From positions 5,637,272 through 5,701,271 of the forward strand of contig CP070233.1 of the NCBI GenBank assembly GCA_017355425.1: a stretch of DNA of 64,000 nucleotides, given 5' to 3'. Under the pieces are notes generated by a model. That model was not told the origin of the DNA. It worked only from the letters and a program-made list of their open reading frames with translations, and made no database searches. The stretch's first letter is position 1. Each line of letters opens with the position of its first letter. Of the stretch, positions 45,789-56,115 are shown piece by piece. The stretch comes from Dolichospermum sp. DET69 (GTDB lineage Bacteria; Cyanobacteriota; Cyanobacteriia; Cyanobacteriales; Nostocaceae). A program made the translations under genes and the position numbers.

Positions 45789-46112
45789 TCATTTTGTTTT
45801 TTCCAATTCCGCTTTCATCCTTTCTAAGGTTACGTTCATTTGCTCAAACATTTGTTGTGGAGTTACGCCAAACTGATCTAGTTGAGTTTTTAGTTGCTGT
45901 ATGGTCATTTGGGCCATGAAATCCTCTGATAGCTCGAAACGCTTCATAAAGATGCGATATCTATCCATCATGGATTCCATTTGCTCAATAAACAGCTTCT
46001 TGCCCTCGCGGTCAAATTTGCCGTAGCTGTTGCCAAGCTGAATTAGTGCTTGATAATCTTCAAACAACTGCTTGGCTTCTTGCTGCACTATTTCAGAGTC
46101 GAAGAATCCCAT
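45789..46112 (-). CDS. DUF1825 family cyanobacterial protein
   Basis: 107 residues, almost entirely helical; a short conserved protein found across cyanobacteria. FFDSEIVQQEAKQLFEDYQ, MDRYRIFMKRFELSEDF and MTIQQLKTQLDQFGVTP are family-typical. No signal peptide or membrane segment. No function is known for the family. Confidence 0.88.
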   Translation of the reverse strand: MGFFDSEIVQQEAKQLFEDYQALIQLGNSYGKFDREGKKLFIEQMESMMDRYRIFMKRFELSEDFMAQMTIQQLKTQLDQFGVTPQQMFEQMNVTLERMKAELEKTK

Positions 46113-46277
46113 TTTGCTTCTCTTTAACTGAGCGCTATTACTTCAGGAGCTTTAATTTTTGTATCCATATCCTATTTTAGTCTAGAGCATTCATCTGGGG
46201 AAACTACTTCGGTTAAAGTGGGGGTTTTTACCGAAATTTCACTACTTGACCTTAAGTGTATGGAGTTAGGGTAAATG

Positions 46278-47201
46278 TCAGTAAAGTTTCTGCGATAAAA
46301 ACTTACTTAATAAAGAAGCAATACCCACGGCTTTTGACATTGATTGAGACGTAACTGGTTCATTAACTTTAATTTGCAAGAGGGCGGCATATTTCAAAGC
46401 CAGTTGTTGTTGAGGATTAATTTTTAATGCTTGACGAATATAGACTTTAGCCATACCTAAAAATTTCTGTTGAAAATGTACTACGCCTAATAGTGCATAG
46501 TAATCAGCATTGGTTAAGTCTAATTTAATAGCATCTCGCAGTTCTTGTACTGCTAAACTCCAGTTTTCTTGGTTATAATAGTCTACAGCTCTCTCATAGT
46601 ACTGTTGAGCATAGTTTATTGGCTCTGATTTTGACTCTGTTTGCAGAATTGTGTTTGGAGATGAGGTGTCTGGAAGTACCTGGTTTTCTTCTGCGGGGAT
46701 GACAGGTTTATATTCATTAGTCAGTTGTTGATATGATAAGTAGACTATATTTAGAGCCCTTAACTGTTGTATCATCTGATATGATTGATGCAGTGAATAA
46801 TATTGAGAAGACGCATAGGATGCAACTACGTCTTCATAAAATAATTCTGCTTCTCCAGCAGACATTGTTGATATTGACTGAATGATAGAAATTTGGATGC
46901 CAACTGCTGTCTGTGGATCTAAAACTTGGGCTTCTGAACGCAGTAATGCTATAGTATTTAGACGTTTTTGTGTTTGCTTAAGTTTTTCATAAGCTGGGTT
47001 AATCAATTGTGTAAATACTATTTGAGCTAATTCTTGTTTCGGTTCGTTCTTATTTATATAGTTGTCAGGGTGTAACTGTTTGGTCAGAATATAATACCGC
47101 TTACTAATCTGACGATCATCAGCATTAACAGAAACCCCTAGTACTGCATAAGGATCAATAAGCAGATTTAGCCATTCTGTTGATAAGGAATTAAGTGACA
47201 T
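46278..47201 (-). CDS. J-domain and TPR protein
   Basis: 307 residues. An N-terminal J-like domain (about 15-75) has YAVLGVSVNADDRQISKRYY and HPD at 44-46 (KQLHPDN), so it can stimulate an Hsp70. After a helical linker, two or three TPR repeats lie at about 205-280 (AQQYYERAVDYYNQENWSLA, YYALLGVVHFQQKFLGMAKV, IRQALKINPQQQLALKY). It probably recruits DnaK to bound protein partners. Full-length TPR spacing; nothing broken. Confidence 0.85.
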   Translation of the reverse strand: MSLNSLSTEWLNLLIDPYAVLGVSVNADDRQISKRYYILTKQLHPDNYINKNEPKQELAQIVFTQLINPAYEKLKQTQKRLNTIALLRSEAQVLDPQTAVGIQISIIQSISTMSAGEAELFYEDVVASYASSQYYSLHQSYQMIQQLRALNIVYLSYQQLTNEYKPVIPAEENQVLPDTSSPNTILQTESKSEPINYAQQYYERAVDYYNQENWSLAVQELRDAIKLDLTNADYYALLGVVHFQQKFLGMAKVYIRQALKINPQQQLALKYAALLQIKVNEPVTSQSMSKAVGIASLLSKFLSQKLY

Positions 47202-47920
47202 TGTATGATTATTGATGAAATTTTTGACTGCTACTGGGTTTTATATTGAAATTTAAGTCAGTATGGTAATCATGATTTTTGAGTATTTACTAATATAGTT
47301 TTAGTAAACATGAATGTATGAAAGTAGATTTAATCAATTCCTGGTAAGTAAAATATTTTGATTAATTTTACTATATGAGTAATATATCCGTTATAAAGTA
47401 TTCTTTTTAATATCTTTGATTTTATGAGTTTATTGTGATGTAACATTTCAATCAGATGAACTACCCACAGTTGGCTTCGCCTGAACTGTGAGTTTCTATA
47501 TCCGTTCTATAAAACTTACCCAAAATTACCAAAGTCTGTTTCGCCTTAGTCCCTGACTCTAAATAAAAAGAATCGTGCTGTCCTTTTTTCTTGAATCGGG
47601 GTGGTTTCGATGTTTTGGAAAAACACCTATTCCATGCTTGGCGTAAGTCAAGCTAAAACATTAACTGTAATAGATGCGTACCATTTACCATTACGGAAAA
47701 CGATGGTACAAGTAGTTGGTTTTCCCCAATATTTAGCTTGCCCACAGTGTTTTTATCTCCTGCGATTATGTTATATATTCTATAATATTGAGATCCTCTA
47801 ATTAATTAAATATGGATTAGTTATTTCCGCTTCGCTGCAATAAACCTCTCTAACCCCTAGCATATCAGTACATTAAGAGTAGGGACTGCCGCGAGTAGTT
47901 CAAAATCCAGTAGAACGGCT
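47202..47920. other. Spacer with one doubtful short frame
   Basis: About 720 bases. A hairpin CACAGTT...AACTGTG lies near 47466-47490. A 66-codon frame at 47601-47801 lacks a convincing RBS and its ending is hydrophobic without pattern, so I do not call it a gene. Otherwise AT-rich DNA without recognisable features. Confidence 0.45.
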
Positions 47921-48310
47921 ATGAATAAAATGATATTAACTAAACGAAAAAGCCGTGCCATTGCTACTGTTTTGGCCTTTTCGGGGATACTTCCAATTTC
48001 GGGTTTACATAAATTTTACTTGGGACAGCCACTTTGGGGAATAGTCTATGTTTTGTTATCTGTATCCGGTACACCTATTGCCATGATAGCTAGTGCTATT
48101 GAGGGGGTTTGGTATTTAACTCAAGAGGAAGAAACTTTTGATCGGTATTTTAATTTAGGTGAGTCACCAACAAAGGTATCTCCTCAAGTTGGTAATCAGG
48201 TAGAATCAGTGGCTAATGCTTTGCGTGAGTTAGAAGCACTCCGTCAAGATGGATTAATCTCTGAGTATGAGTTTGAGCAAAAACGTCGTCAGATGTTGGA
48301 TCAGATTTAG
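47921..48310 (+). CDS. TM2-domain protein with C-terminal SHOCT-like motif
   Basis: 129 residues. Two membrane helices form a TM2 domain: ATVLAFSGILPISGLHKFYL and GQPLWGIVYVLLSVSGTPIA, with the G-x-H-K-F-Y-L-G signature. The C-terminus (LRELEALRQDGLISEYEFEQ then KRRQMLDQI) is a SHOCT-like short helical oligomerisation motif. Inner-membrane protein of unknown function. The HhH gene follows 34 bases later, possibly co-transcribed. Confidence 0.85.
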   Translation: MNKMILTKRKSRAIATVLAFSGILPISGLHKFYLGQPLWGIVYVLLSVSGTPIAMIASAIEGVWYLTQEEETFDRYFNLGESPTKVSPQVGNQVESVANALRELEALRQDGLISEYEFEQKRRQMLDQI

Positions 48311-48344
48311 GAAATTCGTAATTGCTAAAAGGATCGGTGTGAGA

Positions 48345-48875
48345 ATGAATAAGTGGCTACCTTTAAATCTGAAATTGCAAAAGCTGCGTGCCAAGTTGCT
48401 AAGTGACCCCTATTATCGTTTACAATCTGGGGAAGAAATTCAAATGGCTGCTGAATTGGGTTTGGGTATTGATGCTAATCAAGCAACAGTGGATGATTGG
48501 CTACGTTTACCTGGGTTATCAATTCATCAAGGGCGATCGCTTGTGGAACTTTCCCGCGCTGGTGTGGTATTCTACTCTATTGAAGATGTAGCTGCGGCTT
48601 TGGGTTTGCCTTTACAGAGATTAGAACCGCTAAAACCCATGTTAAATTTTAATTATTATGATGATAGTTCTTTAGATAAACCTCAACCAGTTAATCCTAA
48701 TACGGCTTCGGTAGAGAGTTTATCGAAAATTCCTTTTATAGATTTATCTCTAGCGCAAAAAGTTGTAGAAAATCGTTTAGCTGTTGGTTATTATAAAAAT
48801 TTAGTAGATTTTCAACAAAGATTAGAATTATCAGGGGATGCGATCGCTCAGTTAATGTATTATCTAAGATTCTAG
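48345..48875 (+). CDS. Helix-hairpin-helix (ComEA-like) DNA-binding protein
   Basis: About 176 residues from ATG 48345; an upstream ATG at 48267 would overlap the TM2 gene in another frame. Two HhH units: WLRLPGLSIHQGRSLVELSR and a C-terminal ComEA-like VNPNTASVESLSKIPFIDLS, LAQKVVENR. HhH pairs bind the DNA backbone non-specifically. There is no signal peptide, so unlike ComEA it is intracellular; a role in recombination or repair is possible but not shown. Confidence 0.82.
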   Translation: MNKWLPLNLKLQKLRAKLLSDPYYRLQSGEEIQMAAELGLGIDANQATVDDWLRLPGLSIHQGRSLVELSRAGVVFYSIEDVAAALGLPLQRLEPLKPMLNFNYYDDSSLDKPQPVNPNTASVESLSKIPFIDLSLAQKVVENRLAVGYYKNLVDFQQRLELSGDAIAQLMYYLRF

Positions 48876-49085
48876 TTAAAGATTTATGCTTTTCCCATAA
48901 AATTTCATAATATAAATAATGATCTAAATACAAACTTTATATTATTGTTTTGCTACTAGTCGAAGTGTGGAACACACTTTTGCTTGGTTGATGGGGTATT
49001 GCCCTTTGGTCAGAGATTATGAGTTATAGCGGTTTTCAGTCGGATAAAGAAGGAGTCAGGAGTCAGTAGCCACTGAGTCAGAATC

Positions 49086-49151
49086 AATCAGTCGAGGATT
49101 CAGACCTGCGACTGATTAAAGACCACCAAATCGCAGATTTGGTGGGGGTCT
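49086..49151. repeat. Two consecutive hairpins in the spacer before the NRPS locus
   Basis: AATCAGTCG/CGACTGATT (49086-49117, 9-bp stem) followed by ACCAAATC-GCA-GATTTGGT inside AGACC...GGTCT (49120-49151). STRR-like GAGTCAG units precede them near 49050. The 48876-49442 spacer has no gene that I can support. Confidence 0.65.
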
Positions 49152-49442
49152 TAAACCCAGTTATTCATCCGCCACTCGCACAGAATACCCAACTGAATTC
49201 TGACTCTGTGACTCCTGAATTCTGTTTGATAAAATACAATCTAGGTCGCGGAGACACCGTCTCTAAAGGGTTTCACCTAAATGTATACCACTATATTGCC
49301 GGAAACATCAAAGACTTGCGTATATTGTGCTATAATCTGTATTTTAGTGAAACAACTTACTCAATTTTTAACTCTATCAAACTTTTCAAATAGCCTCTGA
49401 GACTTATTCTGCATAATTAATTACTTCATTTGTCTCTAAACG

Positions 49443-50117
49443 ATGAAACTCTACACACCAACTGAAATAGAAAAAATCCAGCAAGATCTTCCTTACTTAA
49501 TTGAAATTACAGCATGGGTAAATGCTTTTTTAGCAAGAGATCATCCCGACTTAGGTAGATCTGGAGCAGTTTGCCCTTATATACCTCATGCGCTCAAGTG
49601 TAATAACATTCAAATGTCAGTTATTCGGACTCAAAATTTAGATTTAGCGCAAATAGAAGATATTGTCGAAAACTACCGATCTGTTTTTTTAGAAACAGCC
49701 GCTACAGCAAAAGAAATAGCAGTATATAAAGCTTTCTTGCTGATTTTTCCTGATGTTGATATAGAAGCAGCAACTCAAATAATTGATCCTATTCAACAAA
49801 AACTGAAACCTTTATTTGTGGAATCAGGATTAATGATTGGGGAATTTCATAGACGGACTGAAAGTCCTGGATTACATAACTCTAACTTCCGTCCCCTCCG
49901 CAGTCCTACTCCGTTATTAGCTATCCGGTTCATGAATGAATTGGATTTACCATTTTTGCAAAGTCCAGATAATCCACATTTACGCATTAGATATCTTGAG
50001 GCTTATTTAAAGCAGTTTCATAATCAAATTCAAGATCAAACAAAGTTACAAAAGATTTATGAAAATTTAGCTTTAGCCAAAGCAGAAGTTCAAGCAGAAA
50101 ACTTAGTGAATTATTAA
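49443..50117 (+). CDS. DUF6875-like protein, partner of the NRPS
   Basis: 224 residues, no membrane segment or signal. DHPDLGRSGAVCPYIPHAL near residue 37 and GLMIGEFHRRTESPGLHNSN are the striking conserved-looking patches; the latter with FRPLRSPTPLLAIRFM could form a ligand or active site rich in His, Arg and Ser. Proteins like this are found next to NRPS genes in actinobacteria and cyanobacteria; I recognise it as DUF6875-like with moderate certainty. It ends 10 bases before the NRPS start, so co-transcription is nearly certain. The reaction is unknown. Confidence 0.65.
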   Translation: MKLYTPTEIEKIQQDLPYLIEITAWVNAFLARDHPDLGRSGAVCPYIPHALKCNNIQMSVIRTQNLDLAQIEDIVENYRSVFLETAATAKEIAVYKAFLLIFPDVDIEAATQIIDPIQQKLKPLFVESGLMIGEFHRRTESPGLHNSNFRPLRSPTPLLAIRFMNELDLPFLQSPDNPHLRIRYLEAYLKQFHNQIQDQTKLQKIYENLALAKAEVQAENLVNY

Positions 50118-50127
50118 TTTATCAAAG

Positions 50128-53100
50128 ATGAAAATAAATACCACAATTTCAACATTGAGCGAACTTGAAATATTGAATTTTCAGATAAATAATCAGGTTC
50201 TGTGCATTCATCAAATGTTTGAGATGCAGGTAAATTTAACTCCTGATGCTATTGCTGTAATATTTGAAAAAAGCCAACTTACCTATGAGCAATTAAATCA
50301 AAGAGCCAATCAATTAGCAAACTATCTGCGTGGATTAGGTGTAGGTAAAGATGTATTGGTGGGTGTTTGTTTAGAACGCTCTTTAGAGATGATTGTGGGA
50401 CTATTGGCAATTCTCAAAGCAGGAGGAGCTTATGTACCTTTAGATCCTGCATATCCCGCAGATAGATTAGCCTTTATTTTGGAAGATACCCAGACACCAA
50501 TTTTACTTACCCAAGAGAAATTTTTTCGGACTTTACCACCTCATCAAGCGCAAGTAGTTTGTTTAGATGTAGATTGGGAAATAATTGCTAAAAACAGTCA
50601 AGAAAATCCAGTTTTTGAAACTAATCCTGATCACCTAATTTATGCAATTTATACCTCTGGTTCGACAGGTCAACCTAAAGGTGTAATGATTACTCATCGA
50701 GGTATTTACAATCAACTTTCATGGCGACAAACAACTTTTCAACTAACATCAAATGATAAAGTTTTACAAAACATTTCTTTTAGTTTCGATCCTTCTGTCT
50801 GGCAAATATTTTGGCCTTTGTGCTATGGTGCAAAATTAGTTTTGGCTAAACCAGGAGGACATCAAGATACTGGCTATCTCATTAAACTTATAGACAAAGA
50901 GCAAATTACCGTCATTGCGTTAGTACCTTCCTTATTGCGGGTTTTATTAGAAGAACCAGACATTGAAAAATGTCAATATTTGCGACACATTACCTGTGGT
51001 GGTGAAGCATTATCAGTAGAACTCATAGAACGTTTCTTTGTACGTCTGAATTTAGATAATGTTTTGCATAATTGTTATGGACCAACAGAATATTCTATTG
51101 ATACCACTTTTTGGACTTGTCAACGCCAAACTAATCACACAATTGCACCAATTGGTCGCCCTATAGCAAATACACAAATTTATATTCTCGATGAAAATTT
51201 AAAACTTTTACCTATTGGTGAAGCAGGTGAATTATACATTGGTGGTGCAGGGTTAGCACGGGGTTATTTAAACCGTCCTCAACTCACACAAGAAAAATTT
51301 ATTTCTAATCCATTTGAGAGTTCAAAGTTATATAAAACCGGAGATTTAGCACGTTATTTACCAGATGGAAATATTGAATTTTTAGGTCGTATTGACTATC
51401 AAGTTAAAATTCGTGGGTTTCGGATTGAATTGGGAGAAATTGAAACTTTACTTCATCAACATTCAGGATTACAACAGAGTATTGTAATTGCGAGTGAAGA
51501 TGTTCCAGGTAATAAACAACTAATTGCATATCTTGTCGCTAACCCAGAACAAATTCTCAGTTCAGGAGAATTGCGCGACTTTTTACGAAAGCAATTACCT
51601 GATTATATGATTCCTGCGGCTTTTGTTTTCTTGGATAGTTTACCATTAAATCCTAACGGAAAAATAGATCGTCGTGCTTTACCTGTACCAAATTTATTTG
51701 ATTTTGGTGATTCAACTAATTTTGTAGCGCCAAGTAATCCTACAGAAGAGTTATTAGCAAATATTTGGAAAGAAGTTTTATCTTTAGAAAAAGTAGGCAT
51801 CCATGACAATTTTTTTGCCTTGGGTGGACATTCTCTATTAGCAACAAAAGTGATTTCTCGGTGTCGTCAAACCTTCGCTGTGGAAATGCCTTTACAAATT
51901 TTGTTTGAAAATCCTACTATAGCTGATTTAGCTGCCGCCATAACTGCAAGTCAAATTCAACATCATCAAACTATTCCCCAAATACCTAATCGTCACTCAG
52001 CACCGTTATCTTTTGCCCAATATCGGTTATGGTTTTTAGAACAATTAGAACCCAATAATCCGGCTTATATTATTTCTAAAGCTTTACGCTTGAAAGGACA
52101 GTTAAATGTCAGTGTTTTGCAAGAATCTTTGAATGAAATTTCTGTCCATCATGAAGCACTAAGAACTAATTTTATCTCCTCCTCTGATGGTAGCCCCATT
52201 CAGATTATTAATTCACCCCGTCCAGTCGAACTCACAATAGTTGATTTAACACAAGAATCAGAAAATCAAGAGCAAATCCAAAATATTTTACATCAAGCCG
52301 CACAACGACCTTTTAACCTCAAATCTGACTTGATGTTGCGAGTTACTTTACTGCAAATAAACCAGGAAGAATATATACTTTTGCTAGTTGTACATCATAT
52401 TGCTGCTGATGGTTGGTCATTAGGGATATTGTGGCAACAATTAGCCGCAGTTTATGACGCATTTCTGCATGAAAAGCCTTCACCTTTGTCAAAACTTCCG
52501 ATCCAATATGCAGATTTTGCAATATGGCAACGCCAACATTTATCTGGTGAGGTACTCGAAAAACAACTTACATATTGGAAAACTCAATTAGCAGATGCTA
52601 CCACGGTACTAGAACTACCTACAGACTATCCACGGTTACCCAGTCAAACTTATCGAGGAGCAGCCGAATGTCTTTTATTATCGCCCACTTTGGCCACATC
52701 TTTGACGACCCTTTCACGTCAAACAGGTGCAACTCTTTTCATGACATTGTTAGCAGCTTTTGGCACTCTATTACATCGTCATACAGGACAAGAAGATATT
52801 TTAATTGGTTCTCCTGTAGCTGGACGCGATCGCACTGAAATTGAAGGATTGATTGGATTTTTTATTAATACTGTAGTTTTACGAACTAACTTTTCTAAAC
52901 ATCCCAATTTTCAATCATTGCTAAGTCAAGTTCGACAAATGGCTTTAGCAGCTTATGCTCATCAAGATACACCCTTTGAAAAATTAGTAGAAGAACTACA
53001 CTGTCAAAGAGATTTAAGTCGTAACCCACTATTTCAAGTCTGGTTTAATATGTTGAACTTGGGGGACATTCAACTAGAACTATCGGGGATGTCTGTAGAA

Positions 53101-56004
53101 CATTTCCCCCTCTTAGAAACTACAGCAAAATTTGATTTAACCCTGTATGTTACTGAACAAAATCAGGGTATCCAACTGGAATTAGTTTATAATGCTGACC
53201 TGTTTCACGCCGATACAATGCAGCAAATGTTGATCCATTATCAAACATTGCTTGAAAGTATTGTTGCCAACCCAGAACAGTGTATTTCAACTTTACCACT
53301 ACTACCAAAAACAGCAGATAATGATTTATTAAATTCATCAAATCGGCGAAATTTAGTTAGTCCAACCAACTCGTTTATTGAATTTAGAAAACAAGATATT
53401 GAACAATCAATTTCTGCAAGATTTGTTGAACAAGTTAGGAAATATCCTCAAAATATTGCTGTCAAAACCAAAAATTATCAGTGGACTTATCAAGAATTAG
53501 ATCACCAAAGTAATTGTATAGCCAAAGAACTTCTCAAATATAGTGCATCTCAAGGAGAAAGAATCGCTCTTTTATTTGAACATGATGCCCCAATGATTGC
53601 AGCAATTTTAGGAGTTCTTAAAGCTGGTAAGATATACATTCCTTTAGATCCTGAATATCCCCGTGATCGAGTAGAATATATTCTCGAAGATGCTCTATCT
53701 AGTGCAGTTATTACCAATAATAAAAATCTCATTCGCGCTCAAGAATTAATTCAAGATAGTTTGCCATTGATTAATATTGATGAGATTAACTTAACTGAAA
53801 ATTCTGCTGATATTAAACTAGAAATTTTACCAGATACTATTGCCTATATTCTCTATACATCAGGTTCAACAGGTCAACCAAAAGGGGTAATTCAAAATCA
53901 TCGCCATGTTTTGCATTTCATTAGAAACTATACTAATAATTTGCATATTAATGATCAAGATAGCTTGACTCTGTTATCATCCTATAGTTTTGATGCTGCC
54001 ATCATGGATATTTTTGGTGCAATCTTAAATGGTGCTACTCTCTACCCCATAAATATTAGGGAAGACGGTCTAACTTATTTAGCTCAGTGTCTACTTAAAG
54101 AAAACATCACTATTTATCATTCTACACCAACGTTATATCGCCACTTCGTTAGTGTTTTAAGTAGCAGTCAACAATTACCAGAAATTCGTCTAATCGTCTT
54201 AGGAGGAGAAGAAGTAGTTCATAGAGATGTGCATTTATATCAAGAATATTTTGCAGATAAATGTATCTTTGTGAATGGTTTGGGTCCAACAGAATCTACA
54301 GTTACCTTACAGTATTTTATCAACAAAGAAACGAAAATTACTCGTAATTCTGTTTCAGTTGGTTATCCTGTAGAAGAAACTGAAATCTTATTGTTGAATG
54401 AATTTGGTGAAAAGACTGATATCTATGGGGAAATTGCCATTAGAAGTCCCTATATTGCTTTAGGATACTGGCAAAAACCTGAATTAACAACAGCGGTTTT
54501 CCTTCCTGATTCAGCAGGTGGTTCAAGACGAATTTACCGCACAGGAGATATGGGTCGTTTAAACTCAGATGGTAGTATTGAATTTTTAGGAAGAAAAGAT
54601 TTTCAAGTCAAAATTCGTGGTTTTAGAATTGAGTTAGGTGAGGTAGAATCAGTTATCAATCAATATCCTAATATTGCTGAAAATGTAGTCATAGCTAGAG
54701 AAGATATACCCGGAGATAAGCAGCTAGTAGCCTATATTGTACCTGAATCAAAACAGGTATTAACTGTTGAAGAATTACGACGGTTCATAAAAAAGAAACT
54801 ACCTGACTACATGATACCGACAAATTTTGTAATTCTCAACAGTTTGCCTCTTACTCCTAGCGGTAAAATTAACCGTCTAGCTTTACCCATACCGGAAACA
54901 AATCCAGAATTAACAAAAAATTTTATTGTTCCTCGTGATGAATTGGAACGCAAATTAATCCAAGTTTGGCAGAAAATTTTGGGGTTAGATTCTATTAGTA
55001 TTCAAGATAATTTCTTTGAATTAGGGGGACATTCCTTACTAGCAGTTAAACTGTTTTGGCAAATTGAACAAATATTTGGTCAACGTTTGCCTTTAGCAAC
55101 TCTTTTTCAATCAGGAACTGTCGAAGATTTAGCGCAAATTATCCGCGAAACAAGCAATAATCAATCAGGAATTGAACAACAGAATCAATTAAACAATTCT
55201 TGGACATCTTTGGTAGAAATTCAACCATTGGGTTCTAAACCACCATTCTTTTGTATTCATGGATTAGGTGGAGAAGTCCTATGTTTCCGTGATTTGTCCA
55301 AGCATTTAGGGACAGATCAACCATTTTATGCACTACAAGCACAAGGACTGAATGGAAATCAACCTTTTAATACCAAGGTTGAAGATATGGCATCTCACTA
55401 TATTCAAGAAATCAAGACCATTCAGCCCCAAGGCCCTTATTTTTTAGGAGGTTATTCCTTTGGTGGTCTGGTTGTTTTCGAGATGGCTAGACAACTCCAT
55501 GAACAAGGAGAAAAAATTGCTTTTCTGGCGGTTTTGGATACTTGTCTCGTTAATCATATTCAACGAGATTCTTTCTTGAAAAGAATATTATTGCATTTTC
55601 ATAATATCCAGCAAAAAGGACTTAGCTACCTTTTCCATAAAATTATTGACTGGAGTAAACTCGGTAAAGACCAAATCGAAAATAGTTATATGCTTTATTT
55701 GGAATCAATAAATGCTTTACCTGACAACGATAAGCATTTATTGATTACTAGCATAAATATAGAAGTTGCTAGTAAATATATAGTCCCTGTTTATCCTGGG
55801 CAAATGACTCTACTTCGCACTGAAGATCAGAGTCGTACATCGGCTGTAGGTTTTCGATACGATCCTCAATATGGCTGGGGTGATTTAGTTATGGGAGGAT
55901 TAAATATCCAATATGTTCCTGGATCTCACCATTCGCTATTGGAAGAACCCCATGTACAAGTGGTAGCTGAAAAATTGAAGGATTGCTTAGAGACTTACAA
56001 ATAA
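50128..56004 (+). CDS. Dipeptide non-ribosomal peptide synthetase, A-PCP-C-A-PCP-TE
   Basis: 1958 residues. A1 (about 25-530): A3 core YTSGSTGQPKG from 175, catalytic Lys at 512. PCP1: phosphopantetheine Ser569 in GGHSLLA. Condensation domain (about 630-1075): HHIAADGW from 756 with an intact HHxxxDG. A2 (about 1095-1595): YTSGSTGQPKG from 1243, Lys1580. PCP2: Ser1636. Thioesterase (about 1695-1955): Ser1777 in GGYSFGG, His1934. There is no starter condensation domain, epimerase or methylase, so it should make and release a dipeptide or diketopiperazine-like product. By-eye pocket codes: A1 D-P-W-A-I-C-C-I-D-K; A2 D-A-M-H-I-L-G-V-T-K. I cannot assign either to a known substrate. Confidence 0.93.
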   Translation: MKINTTISTLSELEILNFQINNQVLCIHQMFEMQVNLTPDAIAVIFEKSQLTYEQLNQRANQLANYLRGLGVGKDVLVGVCLERSLEMIVGLLAILKAGGAYVPLDPAYPADRLAFILEDTQTPILLTQEKFFRTLPPHQAQVVCLDVDWEIIAKNSQENPVFETNPDHLIYAIYTSGSTGQPKGVMITHRGIYNQLSWRQTTFQLTSNDKVLQNISFSFDPSVWQIFWPLCYGAKLVLAKPGGHQDTGYLIKLIDKEQITVIALVPSLLRVLLEEPDIEKCQYLRHITCGGEALSVELIERFFVRLNLDNVLHNCYGPTEYSIDTTFWTCQRQTNHTIAPIGRPIANTQIYILDENLKLLPIGEAGELYIGGAGLARGYLNRPQLTQEKFISNPFESSKLYKTGDLARYLPDGNIEFLGRIDYQVKIRGFRIELGEIETLLHQHSGLQQSIVIASEDVPGNKQLIAYLVANPEQILSSGELRDFLRKQLPDYMIPAAFVFLDSLPLNPNGKIDRRALPVPNLFDFGDSTNFVAPSNPTEELLANIWKEVLSLEKVGIHDNFFALGGHSLLATKVISRCRQTFAVEMPLQILFENPTIADLAAAITASQIQHHQTIPQIPNRHSAPLSFAQYRLWFLEQLEPNNPAYIISKALRLKGQLNVSVLQESLNEISVHHEALRTNFISSSDGSPIQIINSPRPVELTIVDLTQESENQEQIQNILHQAAQRPFNLKSDLMLRVTLLQINQEEYILLLVVHHIAADGWSLGILWQQLAAVYDAFLHEKPSPLSKLPIQYADFAIWQRQHLSGEVLEKQLTYWKTQLADATTVLELPTDYPRLPSQTYRGAAECLLLSPTLATSLTTLSRQTGATLFMTLLAAFGTLLHRHTGQEDILIGSPVAGRDRTEIEGLIGFFINTVVLRTNFSKHPNFQSLLSQVRQMALAAYAHQDTPFEKLVEELHCQRDLSRNPLFQVWFNMLNLGDIQLELSGMSVEHFPLLETTAKFDLTLYVTEQNQGIQLELVYNADLFHADTMQQMLIHYQTLLESIVANPEQCISTLPLLPKTADNDLLNSSNRRNLVSPTNSFIEFRKQDIEQSISARFVEQVRKYPQNIAVKTKNYQWTYQELDHQSNCIAKELLKYSASQGERIALLFEHDAPMIAAILGVLKAGKIYIPLDPEYPRDRVEYILEDALSSAVITNNKNLIRAQELIQDSLPLINIDEINLTENSADIKLEILPDTIAYILYTSGSTGQPKGVIQNHRHVLHFIRNYTNNLHINDQDSLTLLSSYSFDAAIMDIFGAILNGATLYPINIREDGLTYLAQCLLKENITIYHSTPTLYRHFVSVLSSSQQLPEIRLIVLGGEEVVHRDVHLYQEYFADKCIFVNGLGPTESTVTLQYFINKETKITRNSVSVGYPVEETEILLLNEFGEKTDIYGEIAIRSPYIALGYWQKPELTTAVFLPDSAGGSRRIYRTGDMGRLNSDGSIEFLGRKDFQVKIRGFRIELGEVESVINQYPNIAENVVIAREDIPGDKQLVAYIVPESKQVLTVEELRRFIKKKLPDYMIPTNFVILNSLPLTPSGKINRLALPIPETNPELTKNFIVPRDELERKLIQVWQKILGLDSISIQDNFFELGGHSLLAVKLFWQIEQIFGQRLPLATLFQSGTVEDLAQIIRETSNNQSGIEQQNQLNNSWTSLVEIQPLGSKPPFFCIHGLGGEVLCFRDLSKHLGTDQPFYALQAQGLNGNQPFNTKVEDMASHYIQEIKTIQPQGPYFLGGYSFGGLVVFEMARQLHEQGEKIAFLAVLDTCLVNHIQRDSFLKRILLHFHNIQQKGLSYLFHKIIDWSKLGKDQIENSYMLYLESINALPDNDKHLLITSINIEVASKYIVPVYPGQMTLLRTEDQSRTSAVGFRYDPQYGWGDLVMGGLNIQYVPGSHHSLLEEPHVQVVAEKLKDCLETYK

Positions 56005-56012
56005 AAAAATAT

Positions 56013-56096
56013 TCCAAAATTTCTTGTGGTGCAGTCATAAACAGCTTGTTAATAATACCAGGACGGGCAGGATGCCCATCCCACAATATTGGATAA
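56013..56096. repeat. Diverged copy of the CTTGTGGTGC palindromic element
   Basis: TTTCTTGTGGTGC at the left and GGATGCCCATCCCACAATAT at the right form the diverged inverted ends of the 2346-2505 element. It lies between the convergent NRPS and lepB genes. Confidence 0.65.
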
Positions 56097-56115
56097 TTTA
56101 TTTTTTGGAGTTCTC

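Noticed and set aside
47601-47801. 66-codon plus-strand frame (MFWKNTYSMLGVSQ...)
   Set aside because: Codon use and composition unlike neighbours, no Shine-Dalgarno and no family resemblance; left as spacer.
49139-49393. 84-codon frame before the NRPS locus
   Set aside because: It starts inside a hairpin repeat and runs through STRR-like DNA; no credible protein.
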